Assembly: GCA_008711295.1 (NCBI GenBank)
Contig: VUYV01000405.1
Span: 539,050 to 603,049, forward strand
Length of the DNA stretch: 64,000 nucleotides
From: Anarhynchus alexandrinus
Taxonomy: Eukaryota; Chordata; Aves; Charadriiformes; Charadriidae
Reading direction: 5' to 3'
Shown here: piece after piece, positions 26,101 to 41,100 of the stretch
How positions within the stretch are numbered: the first letter of the stretch is position 1
Layout of the letters: the number at the start of each line of letters is the position of its first letter
Notes under the pieces: generated by a model
Told to the model about the DNA's origin: nothing
Seen by the model: only the letters and a program-made list of their open reading frames with translations
The model's database searches: none
Position numbers and translations under genes: made by a program

Positions 26101-29100
26101 ATTGTCTTAGGTTCTTATCTTGCATTTGAATTGTCATAAATTGCAGCTCTGTAGGAAATGACGATACGGCTCTGCTTCTCAGGAAACTGGCGTTATGGTG
26201 ATGCATGTAGGGCAGGATGAACAGTGCAAACCAGTTTTTAGAGGATGCTGGAGGCCAACAGTTTGCAGATAAGAGTGTGTGCTATGGAAATACATACATT
26301 GTAAGGTGTGCTTATACAGATTTGCAATCTCAAGAGATGGGAGAAGGCAAAAAACTTGAGCGTGCCTGTTAGTGCTCTATTTTCTGTTAACATTCTGTTT
26401 TGAAATAATAAATTGGCCAGACTACAGGTGCCAAGATTGGAAGAAGATTGCAGCTTTTAAAATTACTTCTGTAGACAGCCCTGGCATCTGTCATGTGGGA
26501 TGTAGTGTAGGTAAAATGTGCACAGATAATATACACGGTGGATAAAGGTTAAAAGGAGAAAGAGACAGAATAGTCCACAAGGGTACCTAGAAATGTTAGT
26601 GCAGGTTGTACTCTGTCCCAGGAGAGTAGCTGTGAGGACAGTGATCTCTGCCTTCCCTGCTCTGGTTCCAGCCAAAGATTGAGATCCAGGCTACAGGGAG
26701 CAATCCTGGAGTGCCCAGTGCCTGTCTCACTTTGCCCTGCTAAGCTGTCCAGCTGAAAACCTATAGGTTACTGGAGCTTTGAGGATGCACTCCTGGTTTT
26801 TATTTTTCCCCAGTGCTTACGTGGAGCTGAATCGCTCAGCTTTCTTGGAGCCAGATGGATTACCTAAGCCACGTAAATCGATGTTTGTCAGCCAGAAGCT
26901 AACTGTCTCGGTTGGAGAAGTTGTAAATGGTGGGCCCTTGCCCTCGGTGCCTCACCATGTGCCTGTGTCCAGCTTCAATGGACAGAACAAGTATACTGGT
27001 GGAAGCGCCTCTGTGGATCAAGCTAGTAGTAGCCAAAAATCCAGCATGGAAGCAATAGGTAAGAGCAAACATGCATTTTAGATACTGCTTAGGAACATAC
27101 TGGTTGGTCAGTTCTGTGAGGAGTTTTATTTTACAAAGCAGAAACTGTTCTTGGCTCATACGGGTTGAAGTTGCATGGAAATTTGAAAGTAAATGAAAGC
27201 ATGTTTTGATTTAAATGTGTCTGTAAAAGCTAAGAAGCAACATGATTAATATATTTCCCAATACAGGAAACACACTAACAGAAATGAGGACAATTTTGCC
27301 AACATAGGTTAAATAACTAGATGTTTGCCTGTTTCAGACAGCCAGCTTCCATTTTCAGTTTGCAGATTTTGTATTGCAACTGTTTTTTCTCACTGTCTGT
27401 GTAATCATGTTTTTCAAGTTAGCTGAATGTATGCTTTTTTTTGTCCTTGTTGAAAGTACAGATGTACAGGAAGTACAGTGTAGGTGCTAGGTGTGCTTGA
27501 CTTAAAACAGTTGTTTTATTGGAAATGTGTGTACTTGGTATTGAAGGTAATGTGCAATGAATTTTTTGAGTCTTTTGTATAAAATACTCATAAATTAGTT
27601 TCTATGATAGAATCGTGTGTTTAGCTTTAAGGCAGCAAGCTTCTGTTATGGACTGGTTTTATGACCTGATGAGATTTATCAGACGAGCCGGCTTTTGAAG
27701 ATAAGAATAGTTTTGCATCTATTTATGACTGACCTGGTTTCCTTAATTTTTCTCTTCCCCTTTCCCAAGAAGGAAGGGTGGAAAGCAAAGGTGTGGATTC
27801 AGATGCCGCAGGAGTCCAGCCCCCAGCTCATCTTCTGCCCTCACTGTTACCTCGCCAGCTTGTGCCAGTGCTGCCTCCTGTGCAGGCAATCTCCCAACCT
27901 GCTGGACAACCTGAGCCTCTCTCTTCAAAGTCTCAGCCTGTCTACACAGACACAGTAAGGAAATTTAAAACCATCATGAAGTATTTGGGAAAGATCTGTG
28001 AAACATAATAAAAGGTAACTGAGTTCTTAGGTTGTTTTAGTTTTCCAGAATCTGCATGTGTTATGTAGAGTCAAAAGGAGACACTCTCTGCTTCAGTGCT
28101 TTGGATGCTTTGAGAAGTTGTTTCCTTGAACTGTTCTGAAAAGAGAAAGTCTTAAGTGAGTTTAGATGCAAGCCTGAAATGTCAGTGCTTGCTATGACTC
28201 CTTCATAGGATAAACAGTCCTGTCTGTTTGGCATTTATTTGAGAAACCTCTAAGGAGAGAGTCAGAAAGTGATAGTAGAAAGTGGTTATCTTTGACTAGT
28301 GGGTAAACTTCTCTTTAGTGAGTAGTATTGAACTGTTTCTTAATGGCACATATTTCAGATGAGACATGACAAAGTTTTTTCTTGTGGTTATATGACTATT
28401 AATGTTGGGTCTTGAATATGTACCCTGTGTATCTGTGCTGTTCCCCTTTTTCTCCATCCCACGCATGTTTAGATATGTAGTAATGCTGAACCCATCTGGG
28501 AGTGTCTCATTGCTTTGTAAAGTACAGCTGCCGTATTCTACCTCAATGTGGCTATGTCTCAGTGAAGATTAGACCTGGTCATTTGGAATTAAATGAGCTA
28601 GAATGAGGGAAACTCTGAAGTAAGAAAATAGGAGTCCCTCTCAAAATTCACTTTTCTTAGCTATTATTTCCTAACTTGACTTGCTGATATTTAGTACAGG
28701 AAGCTGCTTTTGTTTCTGGGCTGTTATTAATCTTTTAGATAGTCTAAAATTTCCAGGCTGTTGTGTTTGATTAAGTTAGCTTAGTTTGTAAGTAGATATA
28801 CAGATGATGTTGCCAATTACAGTTAGTTAAACAAGGCTGAAAAGCCTCACTCCCAATTCACATGTGTGCCGAGGCCATCCTGAGCAGAACTGCATCTTGC
28901 TTCAGCTGCTTCCTCTGCTGTGTTGTAGGACATCGCTGAAGTGGTGGACGGGCTTGTGCATGATGTCATCAAAGGAGAGTGTGGTGAAGTCAGCAGAGCA
29001 GGAGTGGCTTACGTGACTGCTGCCCTCTGGTAAAGAGCATTTATTGCTGGTATTCCTGGAGTCTTTTGTCAAAGCTGCAATTTGCTGTAGCACCGCCCTG

Positions 29101-32100
29101 TGTGAAGATCATAAAACTAAGCAAGGCAAGGTCTGTAGTGGTCTTACTGATAGAGTTGAGGGAAAAGCAGGTCTTCCTTCAGATGTTTGCCACCTCTCTG
29201 TTACACACCAGTTAGCCTAATGGAAGACTAACTGCAAACCTTTGTAAACCTTGCCTTGCATGACACTCACACTGCTGACACGAGAAATGCGTGTTGTGGA
29301 AGGGAAGGTGCCCAAAGAGGGACAAGAGGAGTAAGTCCAGATCTGGCTTCTTCTCTGCTTCAAATAATGCTTCTTCTCCAAGGCAGTTGGTAGAGTTGTG
29401 GATGTGGGTTTATGACCAAAACAGTGCTTTTAATGCACCAATGTTTTGGTTATTGCTGAACAGCACAGGGTCAAGGTCTTCCTTGTTACCCACTTGTCAC
29501 ATCCCAGTCCAGTGGAGGTCCGGGAAGACCTGTAATGATTCCATGTGTGAGATTAAAAGACAAACGAGGTCAAATGCCGTCTGCTAAAGCTTTATTGTTA
29601 TCTCCCAGCAATGATTACTGAAATGAGCAATAGAGTAAAGGAGGAAGTAGAGGAAAGGCAGGAGAGAGAAGCAGTATTACGGAGCACAGCAAGAGTATGG
29701 TCACCACCACAGGCCTGTGGTGTCCCGACGGTCCTCTAGTGTCAGCGGCATCCTCTTGACTCACGATCACAACGATGGCAGGGGTTCTGGGGTCCCAGTT
29801 GTGGAGGGACATGGCACTAATTTATAGTCAAAGTCTGCTTGATACTTGACCAATCAGTATAGAGGTCGCTTTTGCTCGGCCAATCTTTAGCAGTTGGTTG
29901 TGTGTTGTAACAAGTATCTTGGAAGATGATTGCTCCTGATGTACCCCTTGGCGGTTACGTATACCATGTTGGCAGACAACTTTGGCACATCTTGCAGCTT
30001 GATTTGGCAAGTTTTGGGTGCTTCTTGCCCCTGTTACAAACAGGATGTGGCTGGTCTGCTTGTGGTAAGCAAATTTTGAGACATTTTGACTACCGGTCTC
30101 CTTTTGAGACATCTTAACCGTCTCCCTACACCACTCTGCACCCCCTGAGTAGGCTGGGGGTGTGCTAGAGGCTGGGAGGGGACATAGCTAGGACAGCTGA
30201 CCCAGATTGACCAAAGTCCATACCATGTGATGTCATGGTCAGCAATAAAACTGGGTTAAAGGAAGAAGGTGGTAGGATTTTCTGGCTTCCAGGTTCACCA
30301 TTGATTAGAGACTGTCTGGGCATTGGTCTGCCTGTGGGATGTGGTGGCTGACTGCCTTTGCTTTGCTTGGTGTGGGTGTGGGTTTTTTTCCTTCACCAGT
30401 GTCTTTATCTTCACCCACGAGTTTTCTTGCTTTTGTTCTTCCTATTTTCTCCTCTGTCCTGATGTGGGGAGGGGAGTTAGATGGTAGCAGTGCGGGTGCT
30501 TGGCTGGTGGCTGGAATCAGCCCACCACAATGGAGCAAAGGTGTGCTTGAGAAAAGCACAGACATAGGGCTTTGAACGAAAACTTCCTGGCTTTGAAAAA
30601 ATAATTGCTGTTTCTGCATAGCACCTCGGTGGCCACTGTGGAGGAACTCGTGACTGAAGTGATGGGGGAGATACTCAGACAAGTGGTTGGAAGTGTGCTT
30701 AGCGAGGAAAGGGAGCGTGTCAAAGAGGAAAGGCGCAGAGTAGAGGAAGAGAGGTGAGTCACTGCTTTTGCTGTGGGTAGGGTGGGCTGTATACATCCTT
30801 AGGCAATGTAACGACAGCTGGTGCCAACCTGTGTCCTTGCATGTATGCTCACATGTCAGGCTGACAGCACTCAGTTTGTCTCACCTTGAACTGCCCTGGG
30901 ATCAGGCAGGCAGGCAGGCTGTTGCTTCCGTATTCTCAGGTGATCTGCTAGTTAGTATTTTGGTGACCTCACAGGTGAGGTGAAAATGGTGAGTGGGAAT
31001 TTTGGGAACTTGTATTCACCCAGATCTTCCAGAGAGGGAGATGCATCCCAGTCCTGCTGTATGCAGGAACTTTTACTCCTGATTGAGCTACTTGTCTGTA
31101 GCTTACTGGGGTAAGAATAAAATAACCCCATTGTTATCTGTATTTTTGAGGGAAACCTGGCTCTGTGCAAAGCTCTTTATTTTTAGAGAGAGAAACCAGC
31201 TAGTGGAAACTTAATTTTAAGCTTGTGTAACTAAGTGGCGGGTTTTTCATTGTAAGTCTTTTCACTTGTGTAAATCTTGCCACTCTTGTCTTGCCACTCG
31301 TGTAAATCTCTTCTTTGTCCTTCCAGGCAAAAGCAAGAAAGAGAAGAGTTAATAAAACAGTTGAGCCAATTGGTGGGTATAGAGTTAATGGAAGAAGTAA
31401 TAAAGGAGAGTCTTCAAGAAGCTTCAGCCAATGAGTTAAAGTACGTACGACATACTGTATGCTGTACTTTGCTGTAGGATGCTTTCCTAAGGGTAAGAAT
31501 TTGTTAGGGAAGAATGGACTTCTTGCTTGGCCTTCTCTGAGTTCATCGTCAATAAGCTACTTTAAAGAGAGGATAAGGGTGCCTGATTGTACAGCGGGCT
31601 ACCAGTTTGCAGTTGCACTGTGTCAGGCAGCAGCAGTCCTCCACGGTGGAGGAAATAGAGGCTTTGTCTAGGACAAGGCTGCTCTGTGTGCTTATTTTTG
31701 TTCTGACTCCTTTACCGCTCAGCTATGGGCTCTCTTGTAGACCCTTCTTTGGAAGCCCATGATCAGCGTAAAACTTGAATGACCTCTGATCGATTACAGA
31801 CCTTATTTAGAAGGGCTGTAGAGTAGAAGTGTGGAAAATCCCTCATGTTTCTAAATGTGATGGTCTTCCCTGTTTGCACCTCAGCTAATTGTATTGGCAT
31901 TTGCTGCAGTCTCCACCTTACTAGAGGTCTTGGTTTGTTTCATTTTGAACCAGATGTGCCTTAGAAAGAGACCGGCAAGCCCGTATTGCCCGGTGTTCAG
32001 AAGTCGTCTGTGGTCATGTCATGGACCTCTTCCTGGAGGATGAGATTTTTCAGATTGCTAAGGAAACCCTTCAGGAGCTCCAGTGTTTCTGCAAGTACTT

Positions 32101-35100
32101 GCAGCGGTGAGTTGCCACCCTGTGACACAACTGCTTTTCTTGGCAGCATTGACATGGAGCAGTTAATAGAGTTTGAGCTACAGCTGTCTGGTTGTGTTTT
32201 TGGTGTGTTTTTTTTTTTTTTTTTCTCTGTCGTCTTGTCTCCACTATAGGGGTAGACTTAGTCTTATTATCAGCCTCTAATAAGTTACTGAGGTATATGT
32301 GGGGAGGGGAGCACACCTCATTAGAGTCAGGTAATGAGCTTGGTAGGAAATTTCAGCTTCGTTCTATCTAGAAGCTTGTAGTAATTTCTGCTTTTATTCT
32401 TTCTGTTGGATGCTTGTTTTTCTGGATGTGTGCTAAGTGTTCAGTGGCTATTGTGGTGCTCCTAGTCAGAGATTCATTTCTACCTGTGCTGCCCCCGTGC
32501 AGTCAGGTTGAGGTGTGTTTTGAGTGGCATTTCTCACTGCTCAAGAGAAAGCAGCAGGCTAGTCTCTTTATTGTGGAGCACCTTCCCTTGCAGAGTTCTT
32601 TCTGTCCTAACACTGAGTTCATGTGTCTCTTCAAGGCATGTGTAAATCACCTTCAGTGCGATAGGAAAGGTTAAGAAGGAGTCTAAAGATACATGAAACA
32701 AACATACGTGCAGCAGTCAAGAAAACTGGATGGTGCAGGAACGTTTTTTATAAGCCCTTAAAATACCTGAGGAAACACAACAAAAGATTTCAATTCATAA
32801 ATTTTTGTGTTATAAAATTGTTGGGTGGTACGTGTTTTGAATCCTTTGGTCATAGAAAAATAGACTAGCATCTAATGATAAAGGCTTTATTATACATTCT
32901 CTCCTCGTTGGTGAATTTGCCTTTTCAAATGTTCCTTAAAAACAGAACAAGAAAAAAAGAAACATACCTTTCTTACTTTTGCAACATCTATTGCAGTATT
33001 TTCAGCAAGTGCTTGAGGTATCAGAGAAGCTTTATAATGGATCATTGTAAAATGCTCTGTGTGCTAGGAATAATCACGCTGAAAACTGGGAAAGAAAACT
33101 ATGCTTGAACTTTTGCCTGGGGAGCACAGCTAGGACAGCTGAGGAAGGGATGATATGGAAGAGTGGTAATCCTGCTTCCCTCCTGTGATCTCTTTGGCCA
33201 CTGAGAGCAAGTGCAGCTTGCTAAGCGGAAGGCTGCTTCTTTTTGTCTGCACTGTTTTTTCAAATGGGGCATGCAGTTGCCCCTTTTGGACACTGCATGT
33301 GTACGGCTGGCAGGTCTCGTCCTGTGCACAACCTCTGTTTGAGCTCTGACTTTGTGGCTGTGTGTAGAAAAACAGCCTGAGGCTGCTGCAGCACCCACAT
33401 GCGCCACCTCGCACTTGCCCTGGGCAGACGGTGACTTTTGGAGTGTTTGAGAGCCCAATCCAGTCTGAAGAGCAAAGATGAGAAAACCTGTTTGGTCTGC
33501 AAAAGAGTTTATTAATGTGACCTTTTTATCTATTCTCTTCCAAAGGTGGAGAGAGGCAGTGGCAGCTCGAACAAAGTTGAAATGTCAAATGAGGGCGTTT
33601 CCAGCTGCTCCCTGTTGTGCAGATCCAAAAAATAAACTGAAAGCACTGTCCCCCAGTGCTGAGTGGCCTATAGACATGGAGAACTTGTGCAAGAGAATTG
33701 TAAACCTGGGGAATGGAGGAAAGCTGGGGATCTCTTGCACAAGGTAAGGATACTTACAGTGACAGCAGTTGGCTATCTGTTTGATTTTTGGAAGGTAAGT
33801 TACAAAGTAGCCCTCTTTGAACCTTCATTGTGAACAGTTTTGCAAAACTGTTTGTTCTCAAATACCCCTAGAAAGACCCTCGCTACACAAATGCCATGAC
33901 GAAGACTGCAACCTAATGAAACCCTTCTTCTATTAATGGCAACTTTCTAAAGTGCCTGCAGTACTTCTCAGGTCTTAGTGTTTCTTAAATTTGGTTAAAG
34001 TACCTGTTTTACACTAAAAATTACAACCAAGAATCTTTTGTTTCCAGATTGAATTGGCTGAGAAACAAGACGGTGCATGAAATTAAAGTTCAGCACTTCT
34101 ACCAGCAATTGTTAAGGTACATTGGTGTTTAATCCTTATTTTCTTTCTAAGCAGATTGTAACAGAAATGCCAGAGATCTCGAAAATGTCAGTATGGAATG
34201 GCAAATCATACTGTTGGTGTCCCCTTGCAGCCTTGATTCTGGGAGTATTTTCCAGATATGGGAAACTGGAAGATAAATTCATGAAAGTGTTAGGCCATCT
34301 GATCCTATTGCTGTGGGTATAACTTTAAGGATCTGATGGATATTCGGGTTTTTTTTTCCTACCTGGGTGGGACGGTGCCTGGGATGGGGTATAGGAAGAG
34401 AGGAATAAATGAGCTGTTACTAACCAGGCTTGTGGCACAGAGGAATTGATCTAGGGGTTTAAAGTGCAGCAAGAGGTCTGCCTTCTCATGGCTTGTCATG
34501 CACTCTAGTGGCGTGTGTGTTTATTAGAGCAGGGTATTGAAGCAGTGTGGAAGTGAAGCAATACACATATGGTCCCACAATCCCCAAAGTAAGGCTCATG
34601 TAGCAGATTTAGCAGCTGCAATTCATGAAGGCGTCTGGTCTGTAGTAAAATAGATGGGCAACAGATCTAAAGAATTGGCTCTAATTTTGGACTGTTTGAA
34701 CTGGACTGTAGCTATTTACAATATTGTAACTAGTTCAAAGCAAGAAAAACATTCCTCAGGTGGGAATGAACACTAGGGGGGTTGTCTTTTCACCAGCTTT
34801 TGTCTCTCTTTAAGTGATTTAGCTTGGACTCCGCTGGATCTTGTCTCGTTAATCACTGAACATATTCCAGTTCAACAAGAATGGGTTTTTTGGAAGGTGC
34901 TATTGGTTTTGCCAAATGATGATGAATATGCGGAGCATGATCCCAGCAGGTAAGTAAAAGAGTTGATTGCTGGATCCCTTTCTCAAACAGGGCAGTCAAA
35001 TAGAAGAGTAGTAGTAGCATACAGTCCTTGATGTATTTATTTCCTGTACCATGTCAAATTTCCAGTTTGTTTTCTCCTGACATTGGTCATTGAATTCCTT

Positions 35101-38100
35101 TTGCTCATGCTGAAAACAAAAAACCTTGAGATATGTACCAGTGTGGACAATTTCAGGACATTTAATAGCTATTTAGCAAAATCCAAGCAATATGAAGGTT
35201 GGGGTGTCTCAGAGGTGTTGGTACTAAAACCCTAAAATGCTGTTTTTTTTAAACAAAAACCCCAGAAGCCCACTCTTTCATGTTTGCTAGGGTACTGGTG
35301 GATTGGTTGAAAGCCAAATTTATGGGAGACAAAAGCTGGAAGAAAAATGCTTCACATACAGAAGGCAGAATTCAAACACTGACGTTATTTAATTCTCCTG
35401 GCATGCAAGGGAGCAGAAGCATTAAAGTCAGTGTGTGCATAAAGGTAGGTGAGAACAATTTCATGATACCTAACAGGCCATAAAAGCAGGGTGTGCTCTT
35501 TTCCAGTGGATGTTGTGTGGAGGCTTTTCGCATTGTGTCCTGTCAGATGGAGGGAGATGATACTGGGAGGGATGGGGTTGTTGAAAAGGTCTGAAAAAAG
35601 ATTATTTTTCCTTATTTCCAGTCAGCTGAGTAAATACCTGCCTAAATACAGTGCAATATTTAGAACCTCAATCATATCAATTCCTGATGCTAAATCAAGT
35701 GCTGGAGAGCACTTTTGTGCTCACCTGCATCTATTGGACACATCCACGTTGCTCTGCCTAACAGCTCATTGTAGAGCTCCTGGTAATGAATGTCAAAGCT
35801 GAAAGCTAATGATAGTAAACTGCAGATTTCAGCATGAAAATAGCTTTGTTTAGCTTTAGCTACATTACTGTTATCTTTGTTACTTGTATAGGTGGCACAT
35901 GGTGCGCTTTCTGACTCTGAGCTTGATACGGCTGAGATGCAAAAAGACTTGCTTGGAACCAGTGGTCTCATTCTTCTCCTGCCCCCTCGAGTTAGGAGTG
36001 AAGATGTTGCAGAAGATGATGTTTATTGGCTTTCAGCTTTGCTGCAGTTGAAACAGTTGCTTCAGGCCAAACCTTTCCACCCGGTAGTTCCCTTGATGGT
36101 TCTAGTCCCCAGTCAGGAAGAGGAGGCCACAGAGAAAGAAGTAGAAGAGGGTATGTAATTATTTCTGTGCCTTGAAAAAACAAAGTGAATGTTTAGGGCT
36201 GTCCCAAGTAGAACTGTTGCGGCTAGTGCAGTCTCTCAAATATGTTGTCTAATAAAGGGAGAGACTATGAAGTACAATACTTCTCAAAGCTTTGCTAGAA
36301 ATCCTGAGGCCTTAAGAACTGATCAATATGGAAAGAGATGAACTTTCTTTTGGCTTCCAGTTTTCCTTTGCGCACAGTATTTGATCCTGACAGTCTGTGG
36401 GCAAGGATGGAGGAGAGAAGTGATGCTATGAATGTATGCAGAGTGTGGTCAGATTAGGAGAATACCCACAGAATCACAGAATAGTCACAGAATCACAGAA
36501 TAGTCAGGGTTGGAAGGGACCTCTGGAGATCATCTAGTCCAACCCCCCCGCCAGAGCAGGGTCACCTACAACAGGGTCAACCTACCCATTTATTCTTTCT
36601 CTGTGTATATATGCAGGTTTTCTTATTTTTAAGGTTTGATGCTGCAGGACTTGATTTCAGCCCAGCTTATTTCAGACTACACCATTGTTGAGCTCCCAGG
36701 TTCTATCAATGACTTACAAGGCACCAAAAGGGTAAGAGTAAGAACAGCAACTCACATTAAGAGATACTTGACTAATTTGTCATTAACCTCTCAATTACTA
36801 ATGCCTTATAAAGAATGATTATGTTCTCAGTAGCTTAAATTGCAACTTAGTGTTGTGTAATGGGATATTTTTTTCTGTTGACGTTTCTGTAACATAGGTT
36901 TTGTTCAAAAAGCTCTATTACCATTTTTTCATGCACCTGAATTTGCTGGCGTTGGGTGCTCGCTTATTAATAATGATTCCAACATCAGCCAGAACTATTC
37001 TGAAATGAAATATTTCTGCCACTTTTCCATTATTTGTGACTGTTCTATCTGACTAGAGATCAGTGGCATTTGCTACAAAAAAGGTATTTTCCTCTGTGTG
37101 ATACTGCAAACTAAATACCAAAATAAGTGGATTATGTAGATCCACAGATCATTAGATCATTGACTAGCAGGGGCACAGTTGCTGCCTAACAGACAAGTGG
37201 TGGGTAGGCCTTTGTACCCTTAAGCTCTCAGTCCTAAAATGAAAATGACCCTTTGTAGCTCTTCTGGCTGCTGTGAGATCACCCAGTATTATTCCATCTT
37301 GGTGGATGGGACTGAGGGATGCCTGATGATAGGTGACTCTATCCTCTCATGTATGCGAAGAAGGATTGTATGAATCTCTCCTTGACAGCCTGTTGTGGTT
37401 TAACCCTAGCTGGCAACTAGGACCATGCAGCCGTTTGCTCAATTCCCCTCCCCCAGTAGGATTGGAAAAGAGAAAAAGGGAAAAAAAAAAAACTTGTGGG
37501 TTGAGATAAAGATAGTTTAATAGAACAGTAATGGAAGAGAAAATAATAATGGTAAAAGAATATACAAAAGGAGCAGTGCAATACAATTGCTCACCACCCA
37601 ATGATCAATTGCCCAGCCTGTCCCAAGCAGCAGCGATCACGGATCCCTGCCCCCTGGCCAACCCCCATTTATATACTGTGAATGATGTCTGTAGTATGGA
37701 ATATTCCTTTGGCCAGCTTGTCCTGTCTATGTTCTCTCTCAGCTTCTATGTGAAGCTGAAAAAGTCCTTGACTTGATATAAGCATTAGTTAGCAACAACT
37801 AAAGCAATATGTATTATCAACATTATTCTCATACTAAATTCAAAACACAGCAGCTATTAGGAAGAAAATTAACTCTGTCCCAGCTGAAGTCAGTACACCA
37901 GCTTCTCCCCTGTCCTTCAGTTTGCCGTGTGCTTGGCAATAGGGGCCTGGAGATGACTCAAAAACCCATGATGGAAAATTATACTTATAAGTCTAAAATA
38001 GGTTTTTGTGTGTGAGTCACAGCAGGGTGGTTTGGAGAGGTGGGAGAGTGTAATGGCCAAGAGCGGCTAAGTTGACTCAGACCAAAAGCAGCTCCAGCCC

Positions 38101-41100
38101 TGTATTCCCTTCTCAAGGTGTCTGAAAAAGGTGCCTAAGAAACAAGGTGAGAACAAGACAAGCCCAGAGTGATGCTCCCCCACAAAACCTCACAGCTTGC
38201 ATCTCTCTGCAGTTTAAGGACTGCGAGGATCCGACATCGCTTCCCTGGGTATAGTCACCCTGGGCTAATTTCGATGAATCTGTCTAGTTTATCCCAATAA
38301 ATTTTTGGCATCTCCAATGTCCTGCAGCAGGGAATTCCACTGCATGGCTGCACCTCGTGTGAACAGCCTCTGTCTCTTTCTAAGCCTGCATATGAATTTA
38401 GTTTGTGACCCCCTAGTTGGAGAATTACTGTTGCAAATATCAGGATGATGGTAGTTGATCTGTTTATATTTTGCTGCATAGTATCTTGAATACTGTTACG
38501 TCAAACTTAGGGTTGCAGGATTAAATCCTTTGTGTCCTTATCACTGTGGAGCAGTTTTCAACCACCTATGCTTTGTGTGTTGTAGATCTCTGCAGCTGTG
38601 GGCTGGCTGGTTTCCCAGTGCCCTGACTCCCTCGAGCTCTGTAGTCAGACCCTTCAGGAGTACGTTGAGGATGGGATTGATGGTGAATTTGGCAAGCGCT
38701 TCTACCATGACTGGAAGGAGAGGCGTTTAGCTGGCCTGCCATCTCAGGAGCCTGGGGTCATCATAGAGCTGTACAACAGTGTGCTGCAGTTTCTTTCAGA
38801 TGTGGCATCCTCAGAGCACCTTTGCGACTTGTCTTGGCCTGTTACTGAGTTTTCAGAGCCAGGGGGTAGCAAGCTGCTGCCCCACCTGCAGTGGAACATG
38901 CCTGGTCACCTGGCCTGGCTGAAGAAGGCTGTGCTGTCCTTCCAGATCCCATACCTAGATCTGCCTCCATTAGGTGGTATGTACTTTACACTGCAGTATC
39001 CACTTGGCAGAATGTCATTCTCTGAGATGTGCCTGCACCATGTTGAACTATCAGCCTGTAAGGTGGGTAGTTTGGCGCTCTCACAAATTCTTGCACTTTA
39101 CTTTGTTGTTTTTTTCCCATAGCTCCTTGGCGTCCTGTTGGCTGCATGATTTTTCGGTACGTGTCTCAGATTGCTAGTTCTTCCCATACTCAACCACTGC
39201 TCCAGTCTCAAGTGGAGAATCTGCTGAGCAAAACTTACCAGAAGTGGAAAAACAGGACATCTGGGAACTCTGATGAAGATGGACCTTCTGTTGATGAGAT
39301 CCCTTGGGATAATATTTTGGCAGTCTGCATTGATCATAAACTGAGAGACTGGAAACCACCCAAACTGCCTGTTACTCCAGGTATTGTGTGTCCTTCTACA
39401 ACATGGATGATACTTCTTGCATAAGTGTGTTTAATAACTTGACAGTGGTGCCTTTCTGTGTGGCAGCGAGTGATATGCAGCAGGGAGGGAGCTATGGTCT
39501 TGCTGTACTTACTGTACATCTGTCTTCTCTTTGGAGTGTGTATTTAGTGTTGATTTTGACTTGACTTGAGCTTGTGATTAAAAATTTTGTCTCTGTGTGG
39601 TCAGAGTCCCCTCTCAGTAGAACAGGGTTTACATTCTACCTAAGGCCAAGAATTGGTCCCTCAGGAGTCATGTAAGCTTAGGTCAGCTGAGATGGCAGGC
39701 TGCCAGTGTTAATGAGCACTTCCATGGATTGATGAAGATTGTCTCAGATTCTGTTAGTTTTCAATTTCAAGTATGTTGAGGTTTTTTTGGTGCCTTGTTT
39801 GGCTTAACTATAGGAAGTCTCTTTTAGTGAAATGACTACTTAATGCTGAACACTGAAATTGGATGCACTAAATTTTTAAAAATTAAGATAAAGCAGCATT
39901 TTATAGTCTTTACCAGTAATCTGGTATCTCTTGAACTGTAAATCAGTTCAAGAAGGCTCCTTCTTACATGCAGTTTACAGCTTAAAGCTACTTGAAAGTG
40001 AACATGCGATTTTTCTTCAAACTGGCTTTTCAATACTAAGCTTTTCTTCTAAAGAGGAAAATTTGTTCTAATATTAAAAGTCAGGTTTGGGTTTATTCAC
40101 AGAAGCAGTAAGTGAAGATGGACAGATTCGTGTGTACTTCTTCAAGGAGCATTTAAAGAACTTCACTGTCCCTTTTTCGTGGGAACAAGCCAGACTGCGC
40201 ACGCAGGAGGAGATCCGGCAAGGCCACGAGAGGTGAGACAGCTGCTGGCACTGCCTGTGGGAGTAGCATTCATTGTGCCATCTGAGTTACTTGGTGAACT
40301 CCACAGAGGTTGCTTGGGGCCTCTACGATGAACATATAGTGCTATCATGAAGCTGAAAACCAGAATATGGCATCCTCCAAGAACACGCTTGTGTACATCT
40401 CCTTGAAATGATGTACAAGGGTGTGCTGAAACCAGGTAGTGAGTAGATTTTATTTCTGCAGGGTTACTCATCTGTCAAAGAAATGGATTGCTTGGGGGGT
40501 GCTTAAACTGTTACACACTGAGAAATTAACTTCTGCTGAGGCTTTGGAATTAGACTTGTACTCTAGGTTCACAAAGCATGGAGGAAAAATGGTGTGAGGC
40601 TGGAGAAGAGCATAGGGATAAATCATGAGTATGCACTTTATTTAATGCCCCCTTCGTTACATTCACCTTCAGTTGCAGCCTGAACATGACAAATTAATTG
40701 TATGTTAGATGATTTGCAGGTTTTCTTTTTGGTTAATTTTTAATTAATTAAATTAATAATAAATTAATAATTTAATTTTAATTAATTTTTAATTATTTGG
40801 TTAATAATTACATGTTAATTTTGCAGCATTTTGAGTTCAAAAGGAGGCTTTGTTTCCAGCTTGTGGGAAGACATCAGGGAAGTCCCACTGCAAAGAGAAA
40901 ATGCTAGAGGCTGAGGGGGAACGGTAGCTTAGAGCTGTGTGGCATTAAAGTATTTGAGATCTGAAGAGTCTAGCTTACTTCCCTAGCCTTGTTCAGGATG
41001 AAGCTAGTCTGTCTTCCCTCTTGGAAGCTTAGCCACTGCTCTGCTGTGTAGCAGGAGATGTTGGGTAGATACCTTTCTTTGGGGTGAATCCCAGCCTCCT

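Noticed and set aside
33110..33460. Possible extra MCM3AP exon or antisense gene between exons 16 and 17
   Set aside because: Exons 16 and 17 join in phase and continue the conserved protein without a gap (KYLQRWREAV), so no extra exon is needed; the minus frame has no homology.
40728..40825. TTAATTAA-rich tract in the intron after exon 25
   Set aside because: Simple AT-rich expansion; no replication-origin or regulatory structure can be supported.
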